This document shows positions 1 to 11,533 of a stretch of 64,000 nucleotides of DNA, piece after piece; the first letter of the stretch is position 1; the number at the start of each line of letters is the position of its first letter. This DNA comes from Bryum argenteum (taxonomy: Eukaryota; Streptophyta; Bryopsida; Bryales; Bryaceae). A program made the position numbers and the translations under genes. The stretch lies in contig CM073321.1 in NCBI GenBank assembly GCA_037043015.1, forward strand, positions 5,001 to 69,000. The letters are read 5' to 3'. A model generated the notes under the pieces. The model was not told the origin of the DNA, made no database searches, and worked only from the letters and a program-made list of their open reading frames with translations.

Positions 1-1174
1 GGAGCGGAATCAAGTAGATCAATCCTACAAAGATCAATCCTACCTGCGTAAGTTGGTATGCTCATAACGTTATCAATCTCCCTCGTTTTAAGTCTTCACA
101 TCTGACATATTGGATTGAGATTACAGTCCGTGCTTAGAGTTCTTCACTAATTTCCTTCACTGTTTGTTTAAAATGGTTCTCTTTGATGTTTGATTTCAAA
201 GTTAGGACAAGTTTTATTATTGCAACGTAATTATCTACTTGAAAAGGGTTAAACTTTAATTTATTTAACCTACATTAGGTAATTTTGTATGCAATAAGCA
301 TATTGTTAGCAAGGAACGGAATAAAGTATAAACGCTCAATTCAAATTGCATTTAATTTATGTGTGAAGAATGCACATGATTGCAAATCTACATTTCCTCA
401 TTTAGCAAGGAAATATTCTAATGAAACAAAACATAATAAAAATTCACATTCGACTACTAGAACTAATAGACACGAAATATTATTAAAAAAATTCAAAGTA
501 CAATAGATTATTCTATGTATAATAGTAAAAATTCAAAGTATAATAGTATAATATAACATAACTTAACATGATATGATATAATAATAATTATTCTAATATA
601 TTTTAATATAGTAAAATAGTATATAATAGCATATTTGGTAATAGTTATTATACTTAAATAAGAAATATATTTTCATATAGCATAATATACTAATATAAAA
701 CATATTAGTATATTAAATAAAAATTAATATAGTTTAATATAATAAAATAATAAATCTGGTTTGATATAGTTTAATAAACTATAAAATCGAAAAACTTCTC
801 GCATTTTTGCTGTAATGTGAACCGGCCCTTTGAAGTACTCATAGTATTCCTCATCAAAAAAAATTAAAAACACTAAAAATTGGGCCATAACTTCAGATTC
901 CCAAGACAGTGATCCTATAGACGTCCAAGGTTATAAAATAAACTGGAATTGATATAAGAGATACATCATTCTAGAGGCAGTCACAATCAGTCAATTTCAA
1001 TCTACGTGAAATCTATCGATCACATTGATCCATGTCTTCTTCTAAGTCTTTAAGTAAACGACTCACCTCACGTTCATCTTCATGTTGTTTCTTCTCAACC
1101 TTCAAAACTTGCGAAAATGCTTCTCGAGTCTCTGTAATCATAACGTTGCTAGTAGCATCTCGGTCACCTTTTTG

Positions 1175-1207
1175 TATAATATAATATAATATAATATAAT
1201 ATAATAT
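1175..1207. repeat. (TATAA)n microsatellite
   Basis: About six to seven uninterrupted TATAA units inside AT-rich DNA. Confidence 0.85.
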
Positions 1208-1689
1208 ACTTTTAAAACATAATACAAGTTTATTGGCCGCCGCACCATTCTTTAATTTAAGAGGCCATATATATACCTAATGCATACTTACGTGTAATGT
1301 CACGTGTCTTGTGTTAGTTGTACAAATAAGAGTTATGTTCAAAAATAGTATATAACTTCAATCATAAGGATAAATTGCTAAAAGCCTTACTTCATAATAA
1401 TTTTAACCTAGTTTAATAAATAATAACTTCATATTTAAGCATTGTCTAAGTTATTTTTTTACATATGGTTTCTATTCTTTATTCTATAAAACAATTTATT
1501 TTTTATATTCTTAAAAAAGTTTACGTTATACTAAAAAATACCTTTAACTTTAAAATACCTGTAATCTCAAAAATTATCTAGTGTTCGACGAGCAAATTCT
1601 AAAATTTGTGTTTTTCGATATTTTTCGATAATTACGGATTGGAGTTCAAAGTAACTACCAAATTTAAAATATTTTACAGTGTAGTAGTT

Positions 1690-1815
1690 ATGATTCATGG
1701 TTGGGTGTTTAAAGTTAAGGGTTTAGTATAGGGTTTACTATATAGAATTTAGGCTATAGAGTTTAGGAATTAAGGTTTTGGTTATAGGGTAAAGGGTTCA
1801 GGGTTAAAGGTTAAT
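1690..1815 (+). repeat. Degenerate interstitial telomere-like repeats
   Basis: Many variants of the plant telomere unit TTTAGGG (such as AAGGGTTTAG, TAGGGTTTAC and GTTCAGGGTTAAAGG) lie head to tail in one orientation. Such patches occur in plant genomes away from chromosome ends. The units are degenerate, so this is not a functional telomere. Confidence 0.5.
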
Positions 1816-3871
1816 TATTTTTGAAGTTAAAGATTTAGGATTAAAAAGTAAAGATAGAAGCTAGATAGCAACTTTATGGAAGAAAGCGTAAATGCGGATA
1901 CTATCTAAATTTTTGAAAATAGGTTTAGAATACCATAGTATAAAAATCACCTTAGCATAAGAATTGAAGTAAAACTAAATATTATTACGTTTGAATATCA
2001 CACATAGAATGCTAAACCTGCAAAATATATTTACTCACTGAATGTTAACAAGACTTGATTCTAAACTAATAATATTATACTTTAAATATCATATATGGAA
2101 ATAATACACTTGAAAAAAGTAAGTAATAAACTTATAATTCCTCAACTTATTCACTGTCTAAATACTTATATAATAGTATCTCACATAAAGATATTGAATA
2201 TTATGTTTATAAAATCCATTTGTAGAATATCACGTTCAACATAATTGATTATCATAGTTAATATACTACACCTAATCAAGTAGAAACTAATCTTATAGAA
2301 TGACATTTATATAAATTCAATATTTTATTTACTATAACTGTTTTAATGTACAAAGTATTAATCTTTTAATATTACACGTCTTTTAGTAAATACGAATCTT
2401 ACAATACTTCACATCAATTGTTGATTTTGATAAATTGAGCATAAACGCTAGACATAAAGGCTTAGCAAATGTTAATAGCGTTCACCATTTCACATACTAA
2501 TTCACTAAAATAATCCTAGCAATTGCTAGGATTGAAATATGGAAGTAAAGCAAACAGATTCACATGATTACTCTATAATTCTACTCTCCATTTCCTACTC
2601 TATCAAAGCTCTATGAAACTATTTGAAGTTCTGCGTACTTAATTTAGTATGAAATAAAATTAAAATAGTTAAGACTACATCAATCTAAGGTACATGACGA
2701 AAACAATTTGTTTTTCCTCTGAACATTTATTAAGTAGAAGTTTCATGTAATTAAATATTTTCATGTTTTTCTCTCTATACTCAATTTATGGTAATCTTGT
2801 AAAGGTTCAAATAACAAATGACACTATCTCTTTAACAACTAGAAGTTTCTTTTTCTCTTTGTGTAGTCGGATGAATTGTGGTAAAAAATATTTGCAATTA
2901 TGGTAAAAGTTTTATTATTAAAGTTATCGATTTTTAAAATATCAAAAGTTAAGTTAGTTATGGTCCAGGGTTTAGAGTTTTTCATTACGGTTTTATGGTT
3001 TGATGTAAACCTGACTAATTTCTTTACTAATAATACATTAACTCGCCACAAAAATTAGTTTCTCAAAATTCTTGGCTCAAATAAAACCATGTAAATGAAT
3101 GCCTTGGTAAAAACTACCGTAAATTTTACAAAGGAAAAATAGTCGAAAACTAGAACCTTTGCATTAAATATCATGCCTTATCTTCAAAACATCTTAGATC
3201 TAGTTAAGGTTTCTATCACTTAGACTAGATTGTAATTATAGGCCATCCCAAAAAATTAAGTTGAAATCCAACGGTGGATGAAGGAGATATAGCTCCTCAA
3301 ATATCATCCATTTTGTTACTTTTTATGTTGACGAAACATCATTGCAAATTGAATAGCAAATCATTATAATCAGTAAACTTGTCACTATAAAGTTGTTAAG
3401 AATCACCTTAAAATCATGACCATGAAAAAGCAAATCATGAAAAACTATTTTTAATTTCACATAATTGGCTTCCAATGATAATACATGCCCCATGCTTGGA
3501 GGTCCAATCAAATAGAAGAGCTGTCTTCACTAAAGTGCATTCCATTAATTCATACTTTATTGCAAATTTTACAATACAAACTAGACTTGATTTGGAGCAT
3601 AACCCAAGTGATTTCATCCAAAATAGACCTCGGATGAAGAAGATATGGCTATTCAAAGTTCTGCCTTCCATCAAAAATGTCGTTTTTCGACATTTTGCGC
3701 ATTTAGGGGTTAACATTCTAGTGCCCAATATGTGATTATTTTGTTAATTTGAGTTTGGGTTATCCATTTTCCTCGCGAATCCGATTTTTTTAATTACAAT
3801 TATGTAATTTCTATTTTTAGAAATATTCCGGATTTCTTGGTGACTTAACTTCAAATGATTTTTACTCCCCC

Positions 3872-3952
3872 CACGATGTCCCCGTTCCTCCCAAAGTTCC
3901 GAAGATGTCCCCGTTCCTCGTGAAGTTCCCCGTTCCTCCCAAAGTTCCCAAC
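3872..3952. repeat. Short tandem repeat, GATGTCCCCGTTCCTC-like
   Basis: The string CCCCGTTCCTC occurs three times and CCCAAAGTTCC twice in about 80 bp, immediately upstream of the pyrimidine-rich leader of pseudogene A. It may be part of that gene's promoter region. Confidence 0.5.
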
Positions 3953-3979
3953 CACATCTCTTTTACTCAAAATTCTCTG

Positions 3980-4370
3980 ACCGTTAGTGGCCTTTTTTGG
4001 CGCCCTTTCTATCTCTAGTTTGTGCTCTTTTTTGGTGCCATTTCTCTTCCCGCTTGGTGTTGCTCACTCTTCTTTCTCATTGCGCACTATCCCGCTCCTC
4101 CGCTCCTCCACTCTTCTGTTGCTCCGCTTCTCTGCACCTTTGTATTTTCACACATTTTCCCTTTGCCTCACCTCCGCACCTCCACACCTCTGCCCTTCGT
4201 CTCACTATACTACGTTTCGCCTATACTCCGTTTCCCATTTGTGCTTCCGGTTTAGTAAATTCTGAATAGGGTTTGGGACTCTTAGTAGCTTTGGGGTTGA
4301 TGCGCGTGCCGCTTTTGAGGATGCCCAGGGCCTTCGTTGAAGTATTGCAGCTGTCGGGCACGTTGTGAGG
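3980..4370 (+). promoter_or_regulatory. Pyrimidine-rich leader (probable 5' exon) of pseudogene A
   Basis: A CT-rich, GC-elevated block rises abruptly from AT-rich DNA and ends at a good donor site (GTGAGT at 4371). The next exon that fits is at 5278, just before the start codon of pseudogene A. Genes B and C in this window have the same arrangement: GC-rich leader, long repeat-filled leader intron, then the coding start. Three overlapping open frames here (3987-4269) differ only by frame and reflect composition, not proteins. The leader role is inferred from position and the splice sites. Confidence 0.5.
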
Positions 4371-5277
4371 GTGAGTTCGATCAATAACCACAGTTTCAAT
4401 GTGTAACAAGAATTTGTTGTTGATTGGTCATATGTTGCCTTCATCGTCGTGCATTCCTGATGGCAAAGTGGATTTCGTCGGAGTTGGTGTGCACGGAAAT
4501 CGAGGCAAATATACTATTTTACTTGTGCACAGTTCTCAAGAACCATTTTCACAAATTACTGTGCACGAATATCGAGGCACTTTCTTATCACGAATGCATG
4601 AAATATGGACAAGCTCATCTAGCTCGAGTCGAGCTAAATGAACATCCACATCCAAATGCTTCGAGTTCACGAAGTCTTGTAATTGAATGATTTATTGGAA
4701 GTCCATTTAGCTCGACTTGAGCTAAATGGGCATCTACATAAAAACCCTTCGACTTCATGAAGTCCTGTACTTGATGATTCATTGGAAGACCATTTAGCTC
4801 GACTCGAGCTAAATGGTCTTCCAACTAAGTATTATTGTTTATTTTAGGAGATGATTGTAGAAGGACCAATTAGCTCGAGTTGAGCTAAATGGTCTTCTTT
4901 AGACACATGCATTGTGAGCGTGCCGAACATTTTTCCTGATGCCCATTTAGCTCGACTCGAGCTAAATGGGCATCCACATCAAAATGCTTCGGGTTCACGA
5001 AGTCACGAAGTCGAGTCGAGTTAAATGGTCATCCACCTAAGTATTATTTGATTTTTCTTGGGAGATGATTGTAGGAGGATCATTTAGCTCGAATTGAGCT
5101 TAATGGTCTTCTTTATACACATGCATCGTGAGCGTGACGAACTGTTTTCTTGATGCCCATTTAGCTCGAGTCGAGCTGAATGGCCATACATTCTCAATGG
5201 TCATACACATTTCTGACTGCAGTTATATTGATTTACCAGTGATTTCTCATGATTGTGTGTTTATTGCTAGCATTCAG
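4371..5277 (+). other. Putative leader intron of pseudogene A, filled with palindromes
   Basis: GTGAGT donor at 4371 and CAG acceptor at 5275-5277, six bases before the ATG at 5284. The 907-bp interval is mostly the palindrome cluster described separately. The intron is inferred from splice consensus and from the same layout in genes B and C; a cDNA would decide it. Confidence 0.45.
4612..5195. repeat. Cluster of eight TTTAGCTCGA/TCGAGCTAAA palindromes
   Basis: Near-perfect palindromes with half-site ATTTAGCTCGA and its complement occur at about 4616, 4703, 4790, 4867, 4943, 5011, 5083 and 5156. Flanking text is duplicated too: an ~87-bp unit repeats around 4616-4800 and a ~217-bp unit repeats from 4851 to 5068. 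When read in frame the palindrome yields a recurring L-A-R-V-E-L-N-G peptide, which makes shadow open frames. It is the same motif family seen in and around genes B, C and D. Confidence 0.9.
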
Positions 5278-5283
5278 GTTATC

Positions 5284-8215
5284 ATGGAATTGAGAGAATC
5301 CGATGGCGACGGAGATTTTCAGCGTCTTCTTTCTAAGGTATTGGATTTACTAATTTTGCTTAATATATTTTTGTCTTGAATTTATCCATTCGTACTAATT
5401 CGTCTTTGTTTGTGGTCTAATAGGACTTGGATGTCCCTTCCGAGCTTGTTTTCCGGACCATTTAAAAGATTGTCCCGGACTGCCCAGAAGTAAATGGGTT
5501 ACGAAATTTGTGACACTTCTCAACGATAGTTGGGACGTTGTAGGTGAAGGCATTTGTCAGACTCTGAACGCTGAAAGAATGTTAGAGAGTAATGACGAGC
5601 CCGTATGTGAAGATCAGGTAGTTGTGTAGATCGTGAAGTGCTTGAATTTCAACTTCGTACCTGCTGAAACCATATATGGAACTAGGAGTTGGAAGCTTAG
5701 CCATGCTATCCATGAGGGTTGGTCACTACTTGATCAATTTAATGTCGTTGTTTATGCCCGCAATCATACTAAGAGAAAGGGGGTGCGGCCGTATGAGTTA
5801 GGACATCGGAACGCAGGATTCTTAAAGACCAAGAGAGAAGAGGAGCTCCTGAAGTTAGATTCAGTCAACTTGGTTGCAAGCAAGATTTGTTGCAGTAAGA
5901 ACTGTTGCCAACCCTTCCCTCGAGACAAAATTATGGCTCTCCGAAAGCAGATTACAAGGCATCGGGTTTTAAATTCAAGTCTAAGTCACATTTCAAGATA
6001 GATGTTCATAATCGTTTTCATCAGGCACGAGAGGGTTCAATGATGGTAGCCACTGAAGGCATCGACATTTGCGCGCGTGCATGGCAACATATAAGTGGAG
6101 TTCCGATTTCAACATTCTACAGGACGAAGGCAGAAGCTGCAGCTGGACTACGTGCTCGCCACCATGGCAATGTTGGTCAGAAGAAACCACGATTGCATGT
6201 TAAGCAAGCTGTAGCTACTCTGAAGACATTCATTGACAATGCTGCTGATCATATGCCTCACAGGACGAATATATTGACATCTGGTGAGAAGGTTGTGTCT
6301 CGGTCCTTGCCGTCGTCCTTCAGATGGAAGGATGCCATACCTGTGATTAATGACATCAATGAGAGGTTGGGCTTGAAATCCATTTCTCAGAGCACACTTA
6401 GCAGGATTAGGAGGTCAAAATTTTCTGATTATTCAAAGAAGGCGCCGGGGGACAACTTTGCTCGTTGCTCAACCTGTGACATGATGGAGACAATGATCAA
6501 GTCAATGGTATCTGATTCATGTGAAGAGAATATGTGGATCAAGAAGCTAGAGGAGCATTTGCATCATCAAGAAACGCATTGTGAGTATTATTACTCAAAT
6601 CGTTCTCTTCTATTCAGAGGCCGAGAGATGTACTTTGTATAATACATGACAAAATGGATCATGCAAAGACTGCGTGCCTTGTATTTTCACATAAAACAAA
6701 GGCAAATGATGCATTGATGAAGCTTCCAATTGCTGTGACTGGCATGATTGCGCACGGGCATAGCGATGTCCGGTATGCTCATTATGGGCTCGATATTTAT
6801 CCAAGTGATTGCAATCACACTGTTGGATAATATTGAAGCTTTTACGAGATCTAGAAGGTGTTCCGATCTCGTATTCGAAATCATTATTTGCAAATTCAGG
6901 GTCGTTGCCTTTATTTGAAGCTATATTGTTTGGAAAAGAAGGGTTTTTAAACTCTCTTCTACCTGAAAGTGAAGTTTCTGGGGTGGCGGAGCCTCTACCT
7001 CCTGTCCTGCATGTGCAACTGGACAGCGCAGCTTCTGACAACAAGAATAGATTTATGTTTTGCTTTTGGTCTCTTCTGGTACACATGGGTGTGTTCCGTG
7101 AAGTATATGTCAATATCTTGTTAGTTGGACATACCCACGAAGATATTGACGCCCTCTTCGGACGTTGGAGCATGAATCTCAAAGAGAATGACTTTCTCAC
7201 ACTTTCTCAGTTGATGAAGTCATTTATGGACGCAGAGTCTTTGCCGGTCATTTCTCATTTGATAGAGGAAATACCTGACTTCAAGGGTTATATCATAGAC
7301 TACATTGGTTCTAGAGATGAAATTCTAGTTGGGCATTTGGAGGGTCAGCAATTCAAGTTTTACAAGCATGACAATGGATGGCCCATGATGCAGTATAAGA
7401 TGTTATGCACAGACAATGAGTGGTTACCTTCTACTAATGGAGGTATAAAATTGTGGAAAGAGGATAGAAGTACAGGAAATCCATTGTTACCTATAGGTGA
7501 GATGAAACCTTTGGCGCCCATTCCCATGAAGAACCGTGATGACATTGTAAAAGGCATTTGAGGGTTTATTAAGATGTGGGAGACTTCATGTGCGGAGGAC
7601 ATATCTGGAGAATTTGGTCGGCGTCATGAATTTGTTATTCGCTATTGGCGAGCTGTGAACCTTGCGTTGGTTGAGCCTATAGAAGTGTCTTTATTATTGA
7701 AGAACAGGTGTTGGCCTTTAACTCGAGTACCTGCGACACGAGAATTCTTAAATACTAGCAAATTGCGAGGGGAATATGGGCGTGATCCGCATTTTATCGG
7801 ACGGTTGTGTGATAGACGAAGGGAGTCGTTTTGGATTAGTCGAGATGTTTTTGCTGGATATTTTGTAGCTCTACGTCGAGCCAATGGGGATGCTCGTCCT
7901 TTTTGGATTGCTAGGGCTTTAACTGATTTCGATGTTGATCACAGCTGTCCAGGCTGTATCTAAATGCAATATTTTCAACATGCATCAAAAAATAGTGTTG
8001 TTCATGAAACCTATGCTGGTTGGGATACAAAGAAGACTTTCAAATGGACAGTTGAAGACACTCACATTCCGGAATGGCTTCATGCTGATCTTAATTTTAA
8101 GACATGGAAATCAAGTGCAAAACTTGGCTTTCGGCGTCCGGTTATTTCATTATCGGAGCGTCAAATCGACATCAACAAACAAAGTATTGAGCGGTTCGAC
8201 GGTGGAGAGGAGTAG
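5284..8215 (+). pseudogene. Pseudogene A: DUF7869-type transposase-like protein
   Basis: Closely related along its whole length to gene B at 26689-29623. Exon 1 (5284-5337, 18 codons) ends at a GT donor; exon 2 starts at 5424 after TAG. Both exon lengths and the intron phase match gene B. Conserved pieces in order: a Cys-rich K-x-C-C-S-K-N-C-C segment near 5890, a G-L-R-A-R-H-H block near 6150, a C-x-x-C pair near 6465, the D-K-M-D motif near 6650, the D-S-A-A-S-D-N-K-N motif near 7020 and the G-H-T-H-E-D-I-D motif near 7130. The copy is dead: frameshifts near 5465, 5955, 6609 and 6830, and in-frame stops at 5627, 7559 and 7961. Another palindrome follows at 8243. No CACTA-type ends were found around it, so its parent element is decayed. 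Function of the intact family is probably transposition, by inference. Confidence 0.85.
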
Positions 8216-8665
8216 CCTGACATCCCTAGTTTATTTGGGCATGCCACTTTAGCTCTAGTCAAGCTAAATGACCTCAGTGCAATTTGAGCATTCAATTTAT
8301 CGTGTCGTGACTTTTTGCCAATAGAATCATCTTAGAAATGCACGTAGAAGTCCTATCTCTTATATTTGCTAGCGGTTGATATCCGTAGTTAAGTATTGGT
8401 ACAGTTATTGTGCCTTAAAGATCAATGATTCAAGTGTTTGTATTTTTTCGGCGTTAATTGTCGATTTCCAGTTTAATTGAGTTTATCGTTTTATTGTGCT
8501 CTTTTGCAAATTGATGTCGGAATGCATTTTGCGTTTGCTACTTTCATCATCTTTTGTATTCACTTTAGCTCTACAACGCGCGCTTTTAGCTCGATACATA
8601 TGTTGGAATTTAGGTCGATTGGTTTTTGAGAGTTTGAATTTTACCATTACAACGAATTACGTGTT
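8216..8665. other. 3' flank of pseudogene A, no gene
   Basis: Holds one further palindrome copy (about 8243-8270, half-site CTTTAGCT... and ...AGCTAAATG). Also a CATTACAACGAATTACGTGTT-like string at 8643-8665, which recurs near 34862 and 48683. No coding signal seen. Confidence 0.6.
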
Positions 8666-8669
8666 CTAA

Positions 8670-8996
8670 GAGGATTTTGGCATTGACATGTTCAGCTTCA
8701 TCATGTGAGATGAATTGGAGCATGTTCTCTTTCATGCACAACAAAGTGAGGAGTCGGCTGTCTAACTCTAAAGCAGAGGCCCTTGTGTACATCTATGAAA
8801 ACACCAAATTTGAGCGCGAGAAACGTAGACAATCGCCGAGAACGTGGTATGAAAATTATTTAGAAGAAGAGAACTCAAACCAATAAGAGGATATACCGGA
8901 CAATGAATGGAATGATGGTGTATTCGGGGATATCTCAAAGGCGGATTACAACAACTATCTCAATGACGATAGCAAACACGACAACGTAGAGAAATG
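8670..8996 (+). pseudogene. hAT transposase C-terminal (dimerisation) remnant
   Basis: The frame reads S-S-C-E-M-N-W-S-x-F-S-F-M-H-N-K, then R-L-S-N-S-K-A-E-x-L-V-Y-I-Y. This matches the conserved C-terminal dimerisation region of plant hAT transposases (usual form C-E-R-N-W-S-x-F-x-x-I-H-x-K-x-R-N-R-L). It is stopped at 8884-8886 and continues in the same frame, acidic, to about 8996. No upstream catalytic part is present, so this is an orphan fragment. It is not the missing end of the hAT copy at 15182/49638, which is on the other strand. Confidence 0.75.
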
Positions 8997-9119
8997 AGAC
9001 GACGACAAAGGAAACATGACTATTGATGGCAAGGACCCAATGAGTTCAATGACGATGAGGATGTTCCACAACAACCTCTCCAGTTTGCGGTTTTTGCCAA
9101 TGACACAGAGGGAGAAGGA

Positions 9120-9947
9120 GTGGCAAATTTACAGCTTCAAGAGAGTACTTGCTTACCGAAAGAAGACTTAGTAAACTGGATTGATGAAGAAAACATTGGT
9201 GCACTTAAAGGCAGCCTACACTCTAACAACGACGGTGAACTTGACAGTGTGAAGTGCACGGTTATCTTGGCAGGAGTTGAAATGGGCCAAATTAAAGTGG
9301 AACATGACAATGTGTCCAATTCAGGTTGCATGGAAGTGGGGTCACCTAGAGTTTCAACCATCCGATCAAGAAGTGCAACTCATAACGGAGATGACTCCGA
9401 TGTACCACTACAACAGTTGTTCCCAAGGGTTACCCAACCTAAAGGGGCCCATACAACTCGTGTGATATTGCCAAAGATGGAGGTCAAAATAGAAGCAACA
9501 AGTTCAACATGTACCCAAGCATTGGCAGTGTCACAAGAAATTGGGCCATCTTCACAACCTCGCAATCGTATTACACGAGGTCAGAAGCGTTTGAGAAAGG
9601 CGCACGATCGACGAAGTTGGAAAGGAGCACGGGTACATGAAGAAGTCCATGCATGTATTGATTCCTCCAATAATCCGACTACACGTACAATGCAACATCT
9701 ACCACTCAACGCAAACGAGATTACTAATGCTTTACGGTTCTTGAAGCGCCTTGTTACTAGGAACGAGAAAACAACTACAAACACGGAAGTGCGCAATTTG
9801 GCGAGTGAGGTTGAGTGTGTAGTACGCAATAATACAGAAAATGAGGTCAAGGATGGGGACCAAAGCACTGATGAGTCTCTAGATGAAACCGATCCAAACG
9901 CAGATGAAGTATCAAGCGACTATACATATACATTGGAAGATACCTAA
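9120..9947 (+). CDS. Hypothetical acidic protein, possible hAT-associated tail
   Basis: Open frame of 275 codons following the hAT remnant on the same strand. The product is hydrophilic, with a basic patch around residues 150-170 (R-G-Q-K-R-L-R-K-A) and a strongly acidic Ser/Asp/Glu C-terminus; no transmembrane segment. I do not recognise a domain. It could be the tail of a decayed transposase-derived gene or a second exon of the same transcript. The chosen ATG is simply the first in frame. The length makes chance less likely, but there is no independent evidence of function. Confidence 0.4.
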   Translation: MANLQLQESTCLPKEDLVNWIDEENIGALKGSLHSNNDGELDSVKCTVILAGVEMGQIKVEHDNVSNSGCMEVGSPRVSTIRSRSATHNGDDSDVPLQQLFPRVTQPKGAHTTRVILPKMEVKIEATSSTCTQALAVSQEIGPSSQPRNRITRGQKRLRKAHDRRSWKGARVHEEVHACIDSSNNPTTRTMQHLPLNANEITNALRFLKRLVTRNEKTTTNTEVRNLASEVECVVRNNTENEVKDGDQSTDESLDETDPNADEVSSDYTYTLEDT

Positions 9948-10260
9948 AGATGTGTTATTAGAATTTTTTTATTTTGAGTTGGAAGCAGGAAGTTGGTAGT
10001 TAGTACAATACTACAATGTACTGCAAGTAGTGCAACTATTAGTTTACAATATTTTGGTAATTTAGTATGTTTTGGAGTATCATATATATAGTTTGGTATA
10101 TGTAATAGTTACATCATATATACGAATACTATGATTATAGACATGGACGACTTTTTACTCTGAAATGCACTGTTGATCTTGTTTCGCATAAAAAGGTATT
10201 TATAAATTGCATTGGTGCTCGTTTTGTACCAATATAAAATTATCTTGGTTGTTTTGTATT

Positions 10261-10515
10261 TGTCGTGAGTTACCAAACCAAGTAGGACCAAAACAACTCA
10301 GTTACCAATAATACTTAACAAAAAGGGTCCACCTTCCGGGTAACGTTCCTCGGAGACTTTGTGAAGTGCGAAACAAGCCTCAATCTGGTTAGGACAACCG
10401 GTTTTACGCTACAACAATCTTCCACAATCCGGTTGACAAAACCGGTGACTCACACAATCGGATCCGGTCGTACTCAACCCAAAACCCTAGAGTAGCCTGT
10501 TAATTCCTGATCCGG
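10261..10515. repeat. Left direct repeat (LTR-like)
   Basis: Aligns by eye with 14923-15181, sharing TGTCGTGAGTTACCAAACC, CCTCGGAGACT and GGTTTTACGCTACAACAA. Sequence beyond 10515 has no counterpart on the right because that copy is cut off. Confidence 0.75.
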
Positions 10516-11533
10516 TTTCCCTCCTCAGTTGAACACTCTATTAACCGGATACCGTGTAGTAACAAATGTTGATATAGTTTTACCTCCGTAAATCCTCGAA
10601 GGGATCCTTCCTCGTAATTTTCGGAGTGCGGAATTACTTCACTTCCTACTGGTTGATTTAGGTGGTTGGAGCTCCCCCCGGATTTTTACTCGAAAACTAT
10701 TTTCTCTATCTCCCCTCCAGAGTTCCTCCCTTACACTTGCCTCTACTTTCTGGTTTCTAGCACCGAATGGCGGTCACTCAGACAAGTGTCCGGTTCTCTC
10801 CTCAACCACGTCAAACAACACTAGCCTCGGGAATTCGGTGAACGATATCCCGCCGTTCAGCCCGCGAGATTTCTACAGGAAATTCTTACTGTCAACCCCT
10901 CGTAGATAATTGGGATGAGTTCCAGCAAAGTATCCTCAACCGGACATCCCGTCCCAGAGGTCAGTATTCCGCATTAGCCTTACTACCAACGCGCTCACCC
11001 TTCTCTATCGGAAAACAAGACCCTGATCTACAGCTACAACCGCACTTGCAAGTTCTCGAACTCTCCCACTTGGACTTTTTACTCTCAGTGCGCACCATCA
11101 CGACCATTCTCTGACCGCTCGAGGGGGGTGCAAACCGGTTGTACGAGGGACTTTCTGCTATGGACACCAGATTCGGACAGTACTCAAATCAGACAACACA
11201 AACTCCACAAAGCAAATGCAAGAGTACTTGGAGTTTGAGATGCAATACAGACCTTTACTCACAGGTGCGGAATTACAAAAAAGACCCGGAGCACTCCTTA
11301 GAGGCCCCGGTTAGTACAGGGATCTCAGGATTTCCCAGAAACCCTTATCAGATCCGAAATACCCGGAATCCGATATTTCCGGGGTGAGCGGGCTAAACAA
11401 GCATCTACAGTTTCTGCCTATGTCTAACTAATTCTAAATCCTATCTTCTACCGGTTGGCCACTTGGCGAATTCGAGGGCGATGATGGCAGCACCGCCTTC
11501 CTAGAGATGTCGATATTTGAAAAGGAGGTGACC

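Larger units (their letters stand above)
1..3850. other. AT-rich stretch without a recognisable gene
   Basis: Very AT-rich DNA with only short open frames (longest under 100 codons), none resembling a known family or showing codon-like composition. Overlapping frames on both strands at about 3435-3735 look like chance. It contains a TATAA simple repeat and a degenerate telomere-like patch, listed separately. Probably decayed intergenic or old transposon DNA. Confidence 0.6.

Noticed and set aside
285..506. 73-codon frame near the left end
   Set aside because: Short, AT-rich, no known features; length expected by chance.
3987..4269. Three overlapping 77-92 codon frames
   Set aside because: Pyrimidine-rich leader giving Leu/Ser/Phe-rich products in all three frames; no independent support.
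4612..5195. Small proteins containing the L-A-R-V-E-L-N-G peptide
   Set aside because: The peptide is simply the translation of the DNA palindrome and appears in unrelated frames on both strands.
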